Shown here piece by piece: positions 11,002 through 23,884 of a stretch of 64,000 bases of DNA. Source of the DNA: Isoetes taiwanensis (lineage: Eukaryota; Streptophyta; Lycopodiopsida; Isoetales; Isoetaceae); contig JAJEKV010000086.1 of assembly GCA_021234155.1 (NCBI GenBank), forward strand, positions 3,519,461 to 3,583,460, written 5' to 3'. The notes under the pieces were generated by a model, which did no database searches, was not told where the DNA came from, and saw only the letters and a program-made list of their open reading frames with translations. Made by a program: the position numbers and the translations under genes. The number at the start of each line of letters is the position of its first letter. Position 1 is the stretch's first letter.

Positions 11002-13429
11002 TAGGAATAGAATAGAATAGAATATGATTTTATCGTCCACGGAGGGTAGACCTGCTGCTAGACGTGCAAGACAAGGCAAGTTGTTGATCTGATGCCTAAT
11101 GGCCTGGTATTTTCATTAATCTAGGTTAGGTTATGAAGGACAAATAAAATATCATGAGAACAATGATGAAAATACCATTATAGATGTTTCCTAGATGTTC
11201 TTGCCAAAAAGACAGATCTAATTTGCAAAAAAAATAAAAATAAGGATATCATCTAATATTGATGTCGGTAAATATCACACATCGGTGGACTTCTATGACA
11301 TAAAAATATGGTGGACAACATATGATGGCGATGTGGCGGAGAGTAGAATTAACTTTGTCCCGGTGTGGTTTGTTGCGGCGTATCGGGGCCACAACATGTA
11401 TCATTAGCATTATCGATGTGATTTATCTTGAACATGCATAATTAGCATTACCCGATGTGATTCATTTATTGAAGACATTCGGCAGGAGAAAACAAGAAGT
11501 CAAATCGAGAGAGTGTGGTCCAATTTCAATGTATCCGATCCCTCCATTTATGTTTCTTAAAATATAAAGCTAATCTTTTGAAACAGTATCTCCATTTCAA
11601 ATGGAATAGTTTAGACAAGCAACATGGCAAGCAAATGATAACTTGAGGCTGCAAAGATGTTGCGACTTTTCATAAATTATGGTTCAAAGCACAAAGCACG
11701 AGAAGGCCTACCGTGCATATGTGTAGTGTTTTCAGTTCATGTTTACCTCCTTGTGCACTTAATTTTAGAATGTGTATCCGTTCTTTTGTTCTTTCATTGG
11801 TTTGAGGTCGTGAGATCATATGTTTAATTTGAAAATTCACTTTAAAATGCTTTAACCTTTATGTTGAAAGGTATAACCACATAAGCTAGATCTGAAGATC
11901 AGATTGGAGCCTTAGAGACATCAAGATAATAGTTCTGAAGCCCCAAACAAGATCGGATTTCAAAATAGTTTAGTTTTTTATTTTGAGCTTTGGAGATCTT
12001 CCAATATGTCCACTGCTTTGAGTCTTGCAAATACTTGCTTAATCCAGCTCACCATTGAGAGATTTGACTTCAAGTTGCACTTCCCATCATGAATTGATCA
12101 TTTTTCAATAGTATTATACACAAACCAGTATATGAGTTAAAAAAGTTTCTGCAGATGTTTAAATAGGCAGCCCTTGATTTTTTCTGAATTTGGACACTAG
12201 AGTTGTCCCAGGGACCATTTCTGGTCCATGGACCAGAAATGGTCCACCATACCCCCTGCCACTTAAACCGATATATCTCACAAGATAAATTTTAATTTTA
12301 AAATATACCACCACTATTTGAGTCTTCACTTGATTCTTAACGACCTGTGAGAATTTCATGACCATTGGATACACCTTTATATTGGTATGATTGTTCAAAC
12401 TTTGAAGAATTTGGCAGTTTTTTACAGCACTCTAGAACTGCATTCTTCAATTTTCTAGCATAAAAGTGTCTAAACCTTGCTAAATATGAAATTAATTGAT
12501 GTATTATGTTAAAACATATCAATTTGCATGTTTCCATGTTTTGCCACTATCATTTGATTTTAATTGAAGTCGCCAAACCCTATTTTGCTTAAAAATGCTG
12601 CATGAGGTTCAAGAATTCTTTCTCTCTTATTATTACAAATTTTGACTTAATTTTTGTGACAATGAGTCCTTAACTAGGCAACCTATAGTCCAAAGATTTT
12701 TTTTTATGTTTATATGTTTTATTAGTATCGTTATTAACTAAAGAAATTATTGTACAGAATTCAAAATAAAAATATGGGTTAAAGTGCTTCAATAAATCAC
12801 ATCCATAAGTCTCATAAGGATAGTAAATGATGCATTCTAATCAACTCTATGTAGGAATTTACTTTATCAACATAAATATAGTGTAACTAGGGTATAACCA
12901 TGCATTATCTAGATCTAAACGAGCTCTAATATAACAGGATGAACACAAAGAAAGGTTCCAAAGTGCATTGATTATACCTTTATAGGTCTAAAACTCAACA
13001 ATAATGTAGGTAGTGATAGTTATTGATAAATAGAGGGCAATATCACGAAGTTTAGCCATGACTATAAATAAATAGATCAAAAGACTTTCCGTACCTGTTT
13101 TTCTAGTTCGTCTCAAAAATTAACTTATTGCACTATAATTCTTCCATAAGCCTTTTAAATGGCGCAATGTATGATAAAAAGGGATATTGAGATCCTTGTT
13201 GTGGTCTTATTAGGAAAAAAAATGAAGAAACCTACTTACTTTCCACTATTATAAAGTTAGACAATATGTGGCTGCTCCAAAATGTTGTAGTCTAAGTAGG
13301 ACCATAGTACATGTAGATCAACTTTTATGATAGGCTATAAATTTTGTAAATTTGAACCTTTGTTGGCAATATATATCTCAAATTTCATGTTAGGATAATA
13401 TATTATATACAAGATTTGAATATAAATAA
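11002..13429. other. AT-rich spacer without genes
   Basis: No coding region recognised. It begins with a GAATAGAATAGAATA run followed by TCGTCCACGGAGG (about 11006-11046), a motif seen twice more in the window. It contains a perfect 34-bp palindrome at 12212-12245. Confidence 0.5.
12212..12245. repeat. Perfect 34-bp palindrome
   Basis: GGACCATTTCTGGTCCA is followed immediately by its exact reverse complement. Degenerate versions of the half-site (ACCATTTATGGTCCA and similar) recur near 17630, 17974 and 18335. Confidence 0.9.
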
Positions 13430-13482
13430 GCATGGACTACGCTCACACTATCTCCCCCCGATTGGGGTTATTAAAAAAATAA

Positions 13483-13575
13483 TTGAAACCCTTCCGATTT
13501 TCAAATGTGGAAACCCTTCCAAATTTCCGTGAAAACCGGAAGGGTTTCCACTGAAGCACGGTAGGGTTTCCGCAA
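13483..13575. repeat. Left GGAAACCCTTCC cluster
   Basis: Three copies of AAACCCTTCC and their complements (GGAAGGGTTTCC) lie within about 90 bp, able to fold on one another. A further AAACCCTTCC lies at about 14020. The cluster mirrors the larger one at the right end of the same unit. Confidence 0.8.
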
Positions 13576-14470
13576 ACATATTATATTTTTAGATATCGAA
13601 GACAGCCACCGTTAATTAATGCTTGTAATTAAGTTTCTACGGCTTTGATTTAAGAGCTTTTCAAGAAAAGCAATTTTTTTTGTTCTTCCTCTTCTTCCGG
13701 CGCTTTGCAAATGAAGATTGAGTCGGATTGAGGTCTTGCCTGCCTACAGTCGATCGGGAGTTTTACAGAAAGACAGGATTATAGTTTTACAAAAAGACTG
13801 GTAAAGGAAAGGAGCCTTTTCAAGACGTTTTAAACGGAGTTATGGAGAAGAATTTTATTGATTGGAAAACGATGCCGATCTATCGGAGCTGAGAAGGCGT
13901 CTCAATCTTTCAATCTTCACACACAATTTCTTCTTCATCAAATTGCAGTGTGTCGGAATTGAGCGGCTTTTCCTCTCCAAAATCTCCAAAAGCTCCAGCT
14001 CTCCAAAATCTCACGGCATAGAAACCCTTCCAAATTTCGCTTTCGAGAAACAATTGGTAAGGCCGAGTCCTTCTTAAAAAATTTGCTCTGCCCGATGTAG
14101 ATCCATGCTCACATGCCTCGGTTTTTTTTTTTCAATAGGTTGAGATTGCCGAACTCCGGTTCCTTCCACCACAAAAGTGGAATTTTTAAAGCGGGGCTGT
14201 CCCAGTTGTCCTCGGCCGGCTTGAGAAAAACCTAACGGCATTGATCTGCCGGCCCCTAGGTATGGCATTACTCTCGACGCTGGCCCATGGAATTTTCTCG
14301 ACGATATCTCCCGCTTCATCATTTTGTTGCTATCTTCTTCGTCAAAGCTTTATATATATGGATGGGAGTCTGTACTTCTTCATTCAATCCATTCTTGCCT
14401 TTCAAGGTTTTCAGCATTTCTCGCCTACATTCTGTGCTTATGGCGAAGTTGTTTGAATTTGGAGCTAAAC

Positions 14471-15504
14471 ATGGCTTATTTTTCGGGCTTTTTTGTTCAA
14501 CTTGGAATAGCATTTCGTTCTCCATTCCTACCAAAGCAAACAGATGTGAATTTTGATCAAAATTATTGGGTCGGATGGGGAATGATCACACTAGACAATT
14601 AGATGGAGGCCAACGTTGCGCCGGTTCGGATAAACAATCGAACGGTTTTCGCGTCTAAAGACAGATATTTATTTGGGCATATTAGCATGAAGATCAAACT
14701 AGTGCCCGGGAATCGTCCTGAACTGCGGATCGCTTCTATGTGAGTATTTTAATCTATACACTTCCCTGTTTTCTCCCTGGCTTATGTTTATACCCGTGTG
14801 ATTTGTCTTTGTTTTGTTTTTTGTTCTCGAAATGAGTTGTGTGAATATCCGGATGTCCTCGAGACCAACAACCATGATGAACTAGATTTCGAATTTCTTG
14901 GGAACACCTCGCAGCCATACATTGTCCAAACCAACGCTTTTGCTAATGGAAAAGGTGATAGGGAGCAGAGAATATATCCGGGGTTTGATCCTACAAAATT
15001 TTTCACACTTATGGGTTCTTATGGAATCATAGCGGATCATGTAAGTCTCCAAAAGATTGTTTTTATGCATGTCCTTAGTTTGCCTAAACTTTAGATTGCA
15101 ACTTATATGCAGATTTTATGTGGATGATGTCCCTATCACAGTATATAAAAATAACAAGGCATTTGGTGTTGATTTTCCACTCACCAACCAATGGGTATCT
15201 ATTCCACCTACGGAATGGAGATGACCCAGGCCACAAGAGGTGGATTAGAGAAGATAAAATGGGATTATGCTCCATTTGTAGCATCATACAAAAGGTTCAA
15301 CATAGATGCATGCAAATGGAGTGGCTCGGTGGATGCATGTGCCAATGCCAAAGGAGATTGGTGGAGGCAACAAAGTGTCGGACCACTAGCTCATCTACTT
15401 CAAGCAAGCTGAAATGGGTTCAAAAGAACTACATGATATATGATTATTGCAGGGATACTGCTCGCTTTTCCTCCACTAAGATGCCTCTAGAGTGTAAGCT
15501 CTGA
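14471..15504 (+). pseudogene. Xyloglucan endotransglucosylase/hydrolase (GH16) relic
   Basis: XTH enzymes cut and rejoin xyloglucan in the plant cell wall. Exon 1 starts at ATG 14471 with a short hydrophobic leader, then NFDQNYWVGWG, and later SKDRYLFGHISMKIKLVPGN, ending at a GT donor near 14739. Exon 2 carries the GH16 catalytic motif as [11 protein letters not shown] (usual form HDEIDFEFLGN, with both glutamates kept), then [20 protein letters not shown] and DPTKFF, with a donor at 15041. Exon 3, after the acceptor at 15112, reads FYVDDVPITVYKNNKAFGV, GIYSTYG, ATRGGLEKIKWDYAPF, then the XTH C-terminal WVQKNYMIYDYCRD and a stop at 15504. At least four frame shifts (near 14600, 14650, 15002 and 15195, and again before 15415) break the frame. 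It lies inside the Pack-MULE-like unit, so it is probably captured DNA. Confidence 0.85.
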
Positions 15505-16467
15505 GGGAAGAGCACCATGGCCCAACATTTTTTGCTTCTTGTATTCAAGAAGCCCATTATTCTTTTGTAAATAACACCAATTCTTTGCTAGTGATTGAGT
15601 ATACATACTATTATCTTGTGATGTTGTAGCACTTTTTGTTTCTAACCAATAGCTGAGTTGCATATCTCTGTGTTAATGAAGGGTATCCAAATTCTTGAAA
15701 CTTCTCGTAATTCCCGCTGGTATATTGTCAACACCATCTGCACCAGTGTTTGTTTTTCTTTTTCTTATTTCTTGCTGATTCTTATCACTCCGCCCTTTGT
15801 AGACTGCATGTATGTACTCCAACTTAAGATGCTAAAAAATTGCAATAGTTTGTAAATGGCACATTTTCTGCTCATATTCATAATCGGAGTGGTGCCATAT
15901 CAAGTATTTTGCAGCGAGGCTCTTAGCTAGAAACACAGCAGTAATGTGTATGAACTCTCTATGTATTAGTTCAGATGCAAAGGCATTTTAGTTATGAGGA
16001 TAACCATTACAAACTTATAATACTGACATTTACTAACCATTACAAACTCAGATGCAAGCATTTCGTATGTTGTTGCTAACCATACTGAACCTGACCATAG
16101 TGGCCTCATCCCAGATCTTTTAGATTTGGCTCCTGATGTAATCGTGATTGGGTCAAAAGTCTGCATACAATTTCTTCAAAATCTTGTCCTGCGCCCTTTC
16201 AAGAGCATGGTTGTTAAGGTATCTATTTTGACCTTCATATCCATATTATCAATGTTCTAATTGCACATGAAAGGATTTTTGAATGCTCCAATAATGACCT
16301 TGGGATATTCATCAATTTGTCAAATTTACTGGAGGAATTTATCAACGGCAATTCTCTGCAGTCTGGCGATAAATTGGATCTTGGTAGGGGACATGTCTTG
16401 GAGTTCGTCATGGCGCCAAACTTACACTGGCCAGAAATTTGTTCCCCTTAAAATTTTTTTATGAAAC

Positions 16468-16940
16468 ATGGAAACCCTTCCTATTTTCCCCCATTTGTGG
16501 AAACCCTTCCTATTTTCCCATGGGTTTGGAAAATAGGAAGGGTTTCCATTTGAATTAAAATTTAAATTCTTGAGTGTCGTGCATATTTATGAGCGTGCAC
16601 CATTAATGGCGTGCACCATTAATGGCGGCGTGCGTGTTGGGCGGCATGCGCCTTGAAAAAAAAAATGGAAACCCTTCCCATTTTCCGCGGAAACCCTTCC
16701 GATTTTCAAATTGGAAACCCTTCCAATTTTCCATTAAAACCAGGAAGGGTTTCCATGGAAACCCTTCCTATTTTCCATGGAAACCCTTCCTATTTTCCAA
16801 ACATGGAAAATAGGAAGGGTTTCCATGGAAACCCTTCCTGGTTTTAATGAAAGCCGGAAGGGTTTCCATGGAAACCCTTCCTATTTTCCATGGAAAATTG
16901 GAAGGGTTTCCATGGAAAATTGGAAGGGTTTCCATGGGAG
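16468..16940. repeat. Right GGAAACCCTTCC palindromic array
   Basis: More than fifteen copies of ATGGAAACCCTTCC or its complement GGAAGGGTTTCCAT occur in both orientations, spaced by ATTTTCC-type 6-12-bp linkers. They form many alternative hairpins. ORFs through this region only repeat METLPIFHGNPS-like text and are not genes. Confidence 0.9.
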
Positions 16941-16982
16941 CCCAACCCAAATAGGGAGTACTTAGAACCATCGCATGGACTA

Positions 16983-19590
16983 TGTATAGGTCCAGGATTA
17001 AACCAACTGGATTGAGAAAATTGCTCTATTTATTTGCATTGGCTCTATTCATTTTGTTCCCTACAATGATATTATGATTTCTCATCGTCTATAAGATAAT
17101 CTTTGAAAGGTGTAAGTGGACTTTCTCATACATTCAAAGTAGCCCTTAACTACTTATTTTTTGTGCTCCGATGTCACCTTTTAGATAGACAATCCTCCCT
17201 AATCAACTAATGTTATCATATATAATGTGATATAAACTATATTCTAAAGAATTGATTAAGATGATGATGTTCTTAACTTTTAAATGAGAGGTCATGTGGA
17301 CCAATAATTGGCATCGGCATAGCAGTCTATCTTGATCTTCTTTAGGCATATCTTTTCATCTTTTTCCTTGGTTCATCTTGCATTGCTATCTTAACTTTGG
17401 GAAGCTTTGAAATATGGTGTTTGAAGTTCATTTTCAAGGCACAAATCTAGAGATCAAATATGGAAAATATTTGATGATAACTTGGAACTAATACTAAAAG
17501 TTTTAGCCCAAACCTAGCAATAGATATTTTTTATTGATAGAGGATCTCATGAAATACTAATATCCTAAAATTCGGCTTGAGATCCAATAAGGTAAAGAAG
17601 TTATTGATTTAAAATGAACCTGTGGACCAGTAATGGTCTTATGTATAGAAACCTTTATTGATTTATCATGATCGTGCCTTTTTCTCTTTTTCTTTACTTG
17701 TTTTTTCATTGGTTTCATATCCATACAAGCATTCATATATTATTTTTTCAATGACATACTATTTCAATAAATTTCTTTCAAATATAACAAAATAGACATC
17801 AATTAAAAGTTACTTAAAAGTGTTATTATAAGTTAAAGGTGAAGCTTCAAATTACAGCCCAACAAATATTTTTTATGCATGGACCAATTCGTCAACTACT
17901 TATATACCAAATTTGAAGTAAAAAATAATTTTCATGCAAAAGTTATAGAATTTTAATTGAAACAGCCTTCTGGGAACCATTATTGGTCCACAGAAGACAG
18001 AAAACTGTTTTGACCCTGTCATGTTTGACTGACTATATCTTCCTTTCTAGACTTCAGATTGGAACAAGGTTTTTTGTGTATTAATCCTTATCTCGTATAG
18101 AAAAATACCATTATAATGAAAAAAATCAATAAAATCCTTTTATTGAGACAGTTTTACATTATGTAAACATGAAGCAAACTGGACTTGACCCCCCTTGATT
18201 CACCTATACATAACTTTCAATTTTGGGGGTATATGCATTTTTAACTATTTTTTCTGTGCAACATAACTGCCATATATTAACTTGTAGAAAGGGTTTAACT
18301 AAATTTTATGTCATTGATTTTATATTGTACAAATGAACCATTTATGGTCCATCAATTCAAGCATATTAGTTTTTCCCATTCTTGAGGATCCACGCTACAA
18401 AGTAGAACATTCACATTGTCTTCGAAAACCATTTTTGAATTTTACAAACTGTGTTTGTAAAAATCATTTTTGCAGGTATAACTTGCTGTGCACATTAATT
18501 ATAAGGCCGACTTGTGCTCTCTAGTGACACATGGATGAACCTGGATAATATACCTACTTATAGACTAGACCTAGTCTACTTATAGTTAGGTAAATAGGAA
18601 CTCCCTCTAGTTGTCAATAGAGTGTAGGATTGCATCCTCATCATCAGAATGTAGGCTTCCTTTGTTACCAGATTCATAGAGTGTAAGAATTGATTTACAG
18701 TTTGTCATGTTAGCATTGCTCTTTAACAAAGTTTGTGTCTATGTGGCACATCTCATGAGATATCTGCTTTAGAAAATGAATTATTTGCCATCAAGAAGTT
18801 GCTTACCACTTAAGAAAACTTTATTTCTCATATAATAGATGTCCACTTATTAGAAAGAAATGTCGGGCGACTCTGTCTTTGCTTAGATGAAGGTAATGAT
18901 TGTCGAAAGGTAAACCGCTACGATGTGGAAATTGCTACCTCTTTAGAAAATGCTCTTTTATAGCGAGAGGATTTTACTTGCGATCGACTCACGTGCGCAA
19001 AATAACATGTAGTCTCATCTTTGAACACGGATCGCTTAGTTCTACTCTCAATGGACCTAGTGCTGGTGTGGATGCATATAACCTGCTTTTGAGCTCCCAT
19101 TATGAGAGACATCAGAATCCCGCACTTTGAAAACTTCTCAAACCAAGTGTTGCACAGGCTTTAGCTGCACATAAATGAGAGCCTTTGTGCTTTTATTGCA
19201 GTTAATGATTGGACACTTGACAATGCTCCCACATCTGCAGGCTTTGAAAGCCATGAATTTAATATGTATATCAATGCAATTTAATATGTATAGCCTTATC
19301 TTCATTTGCAGACAAGTGCAAGTTGGGTTCCTTAGGTTAATGCCTGGATTAATTCAAGAGAATACGTCCCAAAAATCCAAAAGATGGTAGATACAACCTT
19401 TTCTAATAAAAGGAGGCTTCAACAGAATTCTATGCTGGTCAAGATCTGGAAGTAGAATAAAAATTTAGGTGAATGAGAAACATTTCAAATGTTCCCCTAA
19501 GTCTAAGACAAGGAACATTCTTATTGAAAAGCACAAATCAAAACTTCCACTAGTTCCTTTCGAGTAAGGTAGATGCATTCAATGTCCAGA
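16983..19590. other. AT-rich spacer without genes
   Basis: No coding region recognised. It continues the AT-rich DNA left of the Pack-MULE-like unit and holds dispersed GGTCCA half-palindromes at about 17630, 17974 and 18335. Confidence 0.5.
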
Positions 19591-19775
19591 TCTAGCACCC
19601 AAGCAAACATAAAGATAAAACCTAATTCTCTACAAAGTTAACAATTCAGAACACACGATTATTTGAGAGTTTTTCAACACATCTTTTAAACTATTTGCTC
19701 TTTCAGTGTGCTTTAAAGTTATGATCTGCAAACTTGGTAAGCTGATCTTTCATGTTCTTTAATAAAATAGATGCT

Positions 19776-21930
19776 TGCTGCCATGATTTGGCAGCATAGA
19801 AGAGCAAATGGCATTTCACATTAATGGCTAATAACTTGTTGAGACATGTGCATGGACCAAGTCAACTCAAGAGCTCGAGCTAAAGAACCAAGCAAGGACT
19901 TTCATTTGAAGCATCACAAGAAAGGATTCAAGGTGAAAAAGTCAGGGTCACACAAGAAGGAGGGCAAGGTCAACCTAAGGAAGCTTCGTGGCAATATCAA
20001 GATGGGAAGACCCCTTTGAGAAGTAAGATGTTCACTCAAGTTCAAATTCTTGGGCATGATTGATACTTTGAGCACCCTTTTCCTCTATTTGCCTTACCTC
20101 ACTTGCCTCTACCCCTATGCACACCCCAATATGGTTCAAACTCTTTTCCTAGTCAAAAACTTCTCGCACATCCTTGAAATACCCTCCATTCACTTGAGAC
20201 ATGAAAAATCCGTACAAGGATTGACCTACCAATGGTCAAGATGACACATTCTCTCTCTAAGTCAAAAGGAGTGAGAAAGAATCCACATTTTCAATATCAA
20301 GTTGCTTGTACAAAAAATAAGCTCAAACATGGTCTAAACAATTGACCAAATTTGCATTTGATGGACTTGCTTTACAAAATATGCCATGCCATCATCCACC
20401 TCACCAAAGTTGGCCACCTCATCACACATCATATTCCTTTTTTTCTCACAAAGTTTTTGACTAGGGGAAAAGTTTTGCCAAGTCACCACATGCCAAGTCA
20501 CCCCATGCCACGTCACCCTTGGATTGTCTACATATACCCTATACTTACCACATGTCCAAACTCCAAGATCACACCATTCCAAAAGAAAAAAAATATGTGC
20601 GAACAAATCTTTTTTCCAAAGAAATTCTGCCATAGGATGGGGCATCAAAAAGATTCCATGTAGCACAAAACGATTCCCAAATAGACCATGACTTGACCCT
20701 ATAATTTGGTTCCTAGGGAAGAGTGCCCTATGGTTGGAAGATGCTAGCATATTATTTTCCTATGCACCCCTTTGCCTAAGCATCATTTCGCCCAATCCCC
20801 ATGTGCCACGTTACCCTGATATTATTTTGCGAAGGAGGCCTGTGGGATATTGTTCTTCGATAAAAATTCTCTGACCTAAAAAGGTCAGGCCAAGATCCGA
20901 CCTCTCCGGTGGATCTGGCCTGACAATCATGAGCTTAAACATCCCTTTTGTATCCTTGTGCCTCAAGAAACATCATAACACGGATAAGCCAAAACCAAAC
21001 AAAACCAGATGCCAAGAATGTGCCGGAAATGAGAAAATAAAAAGGGGAAACATTTTTGAAACAAGGGCCGGCTTCTGTGCGAAAGATTTGATTTCTGTGA
21101 TTATATCTGGAGCGGATTTGCGAAGTATGAGCTAAGAATGACCTGGCTTGCATGAATTACCTGTTTTTCTATGCAAATTACTTGAATGTGTCCCTTCATT
21201 TGATTATTTTCTATCCTGTGCCCAAGACTTCGAGCTTGGGAATTAAAGTACCTGTACTGTGTGATGATTCAATGAAAGAAAATCCGAACTTGGTAAGCAT
21301 TACTCTCATTTGATTACCTAAAAGCGTATTGCTAAAGCAAAGTTATCATTCTTAATTCAATTAGCAAGTCTAATTATAGGTGTTTGCTTCACAAACCCAA
21401 TATTAGAAAAAGAAATCAATTAAGCATTGTAGTTTTCCATTTATTCACTATAGGACCAAAGTTGCCATTTTTTATTTAAGATCTTCATAAAGAAAAAAAG
21501 GGGGGGATCAGATTTCAAAAAGGGATTTCATGCACCTACTCTGCAGAGTCATCAGAAACCATTCCAAGTGACAAAACTCCTGTTCACACATTTGCAAAAA
21601 AGAGCTCTCGGGTTGGGCTATTGACCAAAAATTGATCCAGTCAGTTTAATCAATTGCACATAGTTGCCCTAAGAGTTTTCAAACAAACCTTTGCAGGCAA
21701 CTCAAGGTCCTATCTAGTCTCCAACAAGATTGATCTAATAGTAGAAAGATCAAGGAACCACACATGGGAGTTGCTTTGCTGTGATAGTCTTTAATCTGTT
21801 CAAGGAAACTAATTTATTGTGGCTATTTGAGCAGTTTTTTTGCAGTAATTCTCTCACAGAGTGGTTGCCTATAGCAACCTGGAGGTTCTACACTCTTGAG
21901 GTTGAAGGTTTGCCAGGAATACCTTCAACA
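19776..21930. mobile_element. Solo LTR, copy 1
   Basis: The 2155-bp segment begins TGCTGCCATG and ends CTTCAACA (TG...CA) and is flanked by ATGCT at 19771-19775 and 21931-21935, a 5-bp target duplication. The empty site is visible in the related transposon near 51,075. No internal retrotransposon domain is present, so this is best read as a solo LTR left by LTR-LTR recombination. It contains a GACCTAAAAAGGTCAGG foldback near 20,872. Confidence 0.8.
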
Positions 21931-22011
21931 ATGCTTTATCATTCTAATCAACTAATATAAGCCTTATGGATGTATCGTTTTTGGAAGGCTCATTGACATA
22001 TGCAGATATTA

Positions 22012-23305
22012 CTAATCGACATACTGAATGAATCTTCCATCTTCCGCTTTTGGACAGATTTCTATTTTCTTCATTCCACAATTGTCACATTCACCTTTGA
22101 TACATTCTAGTTTATGGCATTCATCTATGGCAACAAATTGTTGACCTCCACAAGCTGCTGACAACTTGAAACGTCTTCTTATTTGCTTGACATACGCCAT
22201 TGTTTTCCTAGGATGCATAAACACTGAAACCGCAACTGCAATTAACATGTAGAGCCCTCCTCATATTATTGAAGGTTTTTTTGTACAAATTTGCTGGCTT
22301 ATATTTGACACAACAATATGCGTTCCTCCCTTTCAATTTCCTTTATGCATTCAGGTTTCAAATACTCAAACTGTCAAAGGCAAATTTTGGTCTCAGAATT
22401 TTGATATACAAATGGTTGATAAAGCTCAAACTGCAATAACACAAGCATTAGACCATGTTAGCAACCAAATGCATCCGATGTGCTAATAACATTACATCTA
22501 TACATATGTATATTTCATGTACATTAGATGTACATCGGATGTACATCCAACTATTCCGCCGCTGTTGTTTTTAGTTTACATATAATGTACATGTACATAA
22601 GTTTTATATCTATTGTGCATATATAAAGTACATTTAAAAATAAACGGATGTTAATCTAATATTTAAGTATATGTAAGTGCAGTTGGATGGACATGCAAAT
22701 GCAAATGGATTTACATCTAAAAAGTACCTAATAGCACATGACTACAAGACTTTTGTTGCTATGTAAACAATGTAACAAACATTGCGATGCAATATATTTC
22801 ATGAAAATTGGTGCATTCATTAATAAGTCACTGGAAAACTGCACTGGAATGTACAAAAGAAAGACAAGAAAGATTTGAGAAGAAAATACTTGATCTCCAA
22901 TGAGAATTGATTCAATTTGCAAGAGCTTACTGTGAGATGCCAAGACGTTGTATTGTTTGTCTCCTCTAAATCACATCTCCAACTTTTAATTAAAATTTGG
23001 TATTATCAAGCTAAAATTCATGTGCTGACACTTGATTGAATCTTTAATTCTATTTGATCTTGGCCTCCTCTCGGCTAAAGCCACATATTTGCTCCACTTA
23101 ATGACATTATCTTCCTTCTTGTTACAGCTTTGGATAAATTTCTTAGTTGTACTTTTAGCAATTTGGAAGAAACAACCTTGTTTACGTTGTCCCCTTTTTT
23201 TTTCCTCCCAGTAACCAACGATAATAGTGAATGTTTTGCGGCCAAGTTGTCTTTTTTGTTAGCAGATTTACATCCATCATTTAAGGTTTTGATCATTGAT
23301 TCCAT
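22012..23305 (-). pseudogene. Transposase fragments of relic copy A
   Basis: Two minus-strand blocks are conserved with the 9.25-kb element. Block 23305-23075 includes LAAKHSLLSLVTGRKKKG, SSKLLKVQLRNLSKA and KIMSLSGANMWL. Block 22248-22012 is cysteine-rich: ACGGQQF, DECHKLECIKGECDNCG and EICPKAEDG, a possible zinc-binding segment. The region between holds TGTACAT-type repeats and no open frame. The blocks are in the order expected for a transposase read leftward. The full enzyme cannot be reconstructed from this copy. Confidence 0.55.
22490..22620. repeat. ATGTACAT-rich subregion
   Basis: Clustered ATGTACAT / GATGTACATC motifs, several self-complementary. The same cluster recurs at about 36,340-36,480, 45,715-45,880, 49,595-49,670 and 51,655-51,900, always inside this transposon family. 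Confidence 0.8.
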
Positions 23306-23590
23306 AACAATAACTTCAGAAGTCCAATCATGGGTTCAAGCAAAGTAAAAAAATCCTATCATCTTGCAACAAATAAGACTAAAAGGTAATCTTTGATCTA
23401 GACGAAGCATTTGCAAACAACTAAGAATGTAGTCCACCGACCCATCAACACGCTGCTTTATTTGTTTTGTGGCATAACGTAGGTCCAATGTCGGAATACC
23501 TACGTTGAGAAGCACCACTTCCAGTAGAGTCCTCGTCCTCCATATGAAGATTGAACTTGATTTGTATTTCTTGTAAATTCAATTGATATG

Positions 23591-23803
23591 TTTTTTTTTT
23601 TGATGAACGTGGACCTTTATTACTCAAAAGAGTACAAAGAGTACATGGGGGACTCAAAACCAAGTGGAGAAGATGTCCACTAGAGCAGCACTAACCACCA
23701 CATACATAACATAGAAAAGCAACCAAAGAATACATATCACTACGAGCAAAGAATAGAATCTGCAGATATCGCTCCATTCAAACTGAGTTAGTATCTCGCC
23801 GTA
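23591..23803 (-). mobile_element. Retroposon 3' tail (LINE/SINE-like), copy 1
   Basis: A T11 run, then the complement of ...CCTTTATTACTCAAAAG, reads on the minus strand as a tail ending TCCACGTTCATCA plus poly(A). The segment is absent at the matching place in the related transposon near 52,890-53,060, so it is an insertion. The 5' limit is approximate and no coding domain is present. Confidence 0.5.
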
Positions 23804-23884
23804 CACCTAAAACTTACCCCGAAAATGCACAAGTTCGTCGTTCAATTTAGTAAGATGTACATACATGCTTTCATGCTTTTACCC

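Larger units (their letters stand above)
13430..16982. mobile_element. Pack-MULE-like unit carrying XTH fragment
   Basis: GCATGGACTA occurs at 13430-13439 and again at 16973-16982, a 10-bp direct repeat that fits the 8-11-bp target duplications of Mutator-like elements. Between them (13440-16972) both ends hold clusters of GGAAACCCTTCC and its complement, and the middle holds a broken xyloglucan endotransglucosylase gene. Terminal inverted similarity is weak: CTCCCCCCGATTGGGGTT on the left against CTCCCTATTTGGGTT on the complement of the right. No transposase is present. I infer a non-autonomous Mutator-like element that captured a host gene. Confidence 0.55.
19591..23884 (-). mobile_element. 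DNA-transposon relic, copy A
   Basis: DNA from about 19600-19775 and 21936-23884 matches the right part (about 50,900-53,149) of the 9.25-kb transposon at 43,899-53,149. The right terminus at 23884 ends CATGCTTTTACCC, the complement of that element's terminus. It is opened by a solo LTR (19776-21930) and by a retroposon tail (23591-about 23803). Minus-strand transposase pieces are described separately. The left end is missing. Confidence 0.7.

Noticed and set aside
16622-16971. METLPIFHGNPS-type repeat proteins
   Set aside because: They arise in both strands and several frames from the GGAAACCCTTCC array.
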